Below are positions 41,481 through 42,880 of a stretch of DNA of 42,880 nucleotides, piece after piece. The notes under the pieces are model-generated. The model did no database searches. It was given only the letters and a program-made list of their open reading frames with translations, and had not been told where the DNA came from. How positions within the stretch are numbered: the stretch's first letter is position 1; each line of letters opens with the position of its first letter. The DNA is from CAYRYU01 sp964428355 (GTDB lineage Bacteria > Muiribacteriota > Ozemobacteria > Ozemobacterales > Ozemobacteraceae). Made by a program: the position numbers and the translations under genes. The stretch covers positions 1 through 42,880 of the forward strand of contig CAYRYU010000058.1 in the NCBI GenBank assembly GCA_964428355.1, written 5' to 3'.

Positions 41481-42880
41481 TCAAGGGGTGAGGCGGATTC
41501 CATTGAAGAAGTCCACCACCCCGTTCGCGATCGATCGCGCAACGGCTTCTTGATAATCCTTTGAACAAAGCCTCTTCGCCTCGGTGGGGTTGGTCATCAT
41601 ACCGACTTCGACGAGGACGGCGGGGTAGAGAACGAATTTCAAAGGAAGGAGGGGCAGAGGCCGGACCCCGCGATCTCTCACGGAGAGGTGCTTGGTCAAG
41701 CGATCCCGGACTTTCCCGGCGAGGAACTTCGCCAGATCGAACCGGGTGTTCTGGCACCATTCCTGGAAAACCGATTGGGGCGAAAGCTTGCCTTTGGCCT
41801 CCGGCTCATAGTGAAGACCGGATGAGTCGAAAGTGAAACACGCTACCCCGTCGATCGAATCGTCCATGGAGGCACCGGCATGCAGGGAGATCACGAGGTC
41901 GCCTCCCGCACGGTTGATAAGGGCAAGCCGTTCGTTGACACCGATCGAGGTATCCTGCGACCGGAGGAGAACAGGATTGAAGCCGATTTCTTTCAGGGCT
42001 TGCTTGAGTTTCAGCCCGATTCCGAGCATGACAGCCTTTTCAGGTTCAGCGGCGGCCCCTTGAATCCCGTTTTCGGCACCCCCGTGCCCCGGGTCAATCA
42101 CGATGGTCCGGCCCAGGAAGGTTTTCCTTTCGAGGGTTTCAAGGGCAACCGAGATCTTCACCTCCTCCGGCTCGGCCGGGGGGGGCGGTGGAGTCGTTAC
42201 AGGCGGCTGGTTGAGGATCGGAGGAGGGGTGGGTTTCACAGGGACGGTTCCGGAGGCGACCTTGGCCGGAGCGCTGGCAACCTGGGCGGTTGCGGAAGAC
42301 ACGGCCGCCAGTGGGATCTTGGCGGAACCGGTTGCGGGGAGGATTGCCGTCGCCGAGGCAAGTTTCGCGAGTGTTTCGGGATTCGGGGAGAAAGTCAGGA
42401 CCATCCGGAACGGATTCGCCACGGTTTCGATGGTTGGGGGCTTCACTCCTTCCTTCAGGTCGAAGGAGATCACCAACCCCTGCCGGTTGGCTCCGCTGTT
42501 GAAGGAAACGCTGGAAATCTCCCTTCCCGCAGGATTGCTCCTCTTGGTGGGGATCAGGTTCTTGCACCCTAGAATCCGAAGCTTGAACTTGTTTGTTCCC
42601 GGGGATTCCTGCGAAAAAGCGACCGCCCCGTCAAATTCGAGAACGACCCGGGTCTGATCGGGTCGGGTGGAATGCCGAACGGTGACCAGTGTCGCCTGGC
42701 CTTCCCCGGCCTCCTCTTCTTCCTGCTCTTCCTCCTCTTCCTCGGGTTGACCAGTCGGGGGGGGGATCACTCGAGGCGGAGCGACCAGAACAGGGGGAGG
42801 CTGTACGGCGGATGCTTCCCTTGCGGGCGTGTCGGGATCAATATCCTCTCCTGGGGAGGGTTCCGGTCCACCAGCGGACC
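41481..42880 (-). CDS. N-acetylmuramoyl-L-alanine amidase (AMIN + Amidase_3), 5' end beyond window
   Basis: Partial: the frame is open to the window edge, so the start and signal peptide are missing; at least 466 residues are visible. A Pro/Glu-rich stretch (including a run of ~12 acidic residues) leads to an AMIN domain (LVTVRHSTRPDQTRVVLEF). A long Ala/Pro/Thr linker follows, then a zinc amidase of the AmiC/CwlM type: VIDPGHGGAENG (first His), a Glu in AEPEKAV, SLHAGAS (second His) and LVEVGMMTN with the catalytic Glu. It cleaves the bond between MurNAc and the peptide stem during cell separation or wall turnover. An internal GTG at 42770 could be mistaken for the start. Probably coupled in transcription to the GerMN gene. 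Confidence 0.93.
   Translation of the reverse strand, partial: SAGGPEPSPGEDIDPDTPAREASAVQPPPVLVAPPRVIPPPTGQPEEEEEEQEEEEAGEGQATLVTVRHSTRPDQTRVVLEFDGAVAFSQESPGTNKFKLRILGCKNLIPTKRSNPAGREISSVSFNSGANRQGLVISFDLKEGVKPPTIETVANPFRMVLTFSPNPETLAKLASATAILPATGSAKIPLAAVSSATAQVASAPAKVASGTVPVKPTPPPILNQPPVTTPPPPPAEPEEVKISVALETLERKTFLGRTIVIDPGHGGAENGIQGAAAEPEKAVMLGIGLKLKQALKEIGFNPVLLRSQDTSIGVNERLALINRAGGDLVISLHAGASMDDSIDGVACFTFDSSGLHYEPEAKGKLSPQSVFQEWCQNTRFDLAKFLAGKVRDRLTKHLSVRDRGVRPLPLLPLKFVLYPAVLVEVGMMTNPTEAKRLCSKDYQEAVARSIANGVVDFFNGIRLTP

Noticed and set aside
1..42880. tRNA, rRNA, CRISPR array, prophage or intact insertion sequence
   Set aside because: None seen on either strand by reading; a covariance-model scan was not possible, so small RNAs could have been missed.

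Overview
This is a 42.9-kb bacterial window, roughly 57% GC by eye. It comes from an organism with secreted lipoproteins, type IV pilin-like proteins, a murein lytic transglycosylase and a zinc amidase, so most likely a Gram-negative-type (diderm) bacterium. The mix of SpoIIE-type phosphatases with large sensor regions, prepilins, NHL-repeat proteins and the radical SAM / DUF2344 / RNase G trio would suit a deep-branching, metagenome-derived phylum such as Candidatus Riflebacteria. That placement is inference; no marker rRNA is present. I saw no rRNA, tRNA, CRISPR array, prophage or intact transposase.

Layout. Positions 253-7662 (+) hold a Na/Pi-cotransporter-like membrane protein and two overlapping receptor-type PP2C (SpoIIE) phosphatases. 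A non-coding block at 7663-7919, full of TGTCCCCGAAT-type inverted repeats, follows. Next come modABC for molybdate uptake and an overlapping GAF histidine kinase (7982-11636, +). A convergent esterase (-), a secreted-protein pair (+) and a three-gene minus-strand set (ankyrin protein, thioredoxin-like protein, unknown) occupy 11665-16085. Positions 16231-23174 (-) are a NUDIX gene followed by a giant receptor with two adenylate-cyclase domains. An AT-rich spacer and a secreted repeat protein (+) follow. From 39973 down to 24709 lies a long minus-strand run: NHL lipoprotein, mltG, BtuFCD-type ABC importer, NHL protein, TPR lipoprotein, a 90-aa protein, a B12-type radical SAM protein, its DUF2344 partner, RNase G, two pseudopilins, a secreted protein split by a frameshift, and two more secreted proteins. 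The end holds a divergent pilin gene with a terminator, then a minus-strand GerMN protein and an amidase cut by the window edge.

Main discovery candidate: the ~2074-residue cyclase has two complete membrane-sensor-HAMP-cyclase modules in one chain. The first cyclase domain keeps both metal-binding aspartates but has lost the transition-state Asn and Arg. The second has lost the first metal aspartate but keeps Lys, Thr, Asn and Arg. This is the division of labour, in the same order, of the C1 and C2 domains of animal membrane adenylyl cyclases. The same four-helix, two-sensor input module seems to drive the two phosphatases as well.

Gene starts are often coupled (ATGA, GTGA or TTGA overlaps). 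Many promoters fit a sigma70-like pattern with 16-18 bp spacing. Several single-base defects lie in or next to homopolymer runs (27460-27468, 21567-21571, 21781-21786 and probably near 28965). These could be sequencing errors or real mutations, so the affected N-termini should be read with care.
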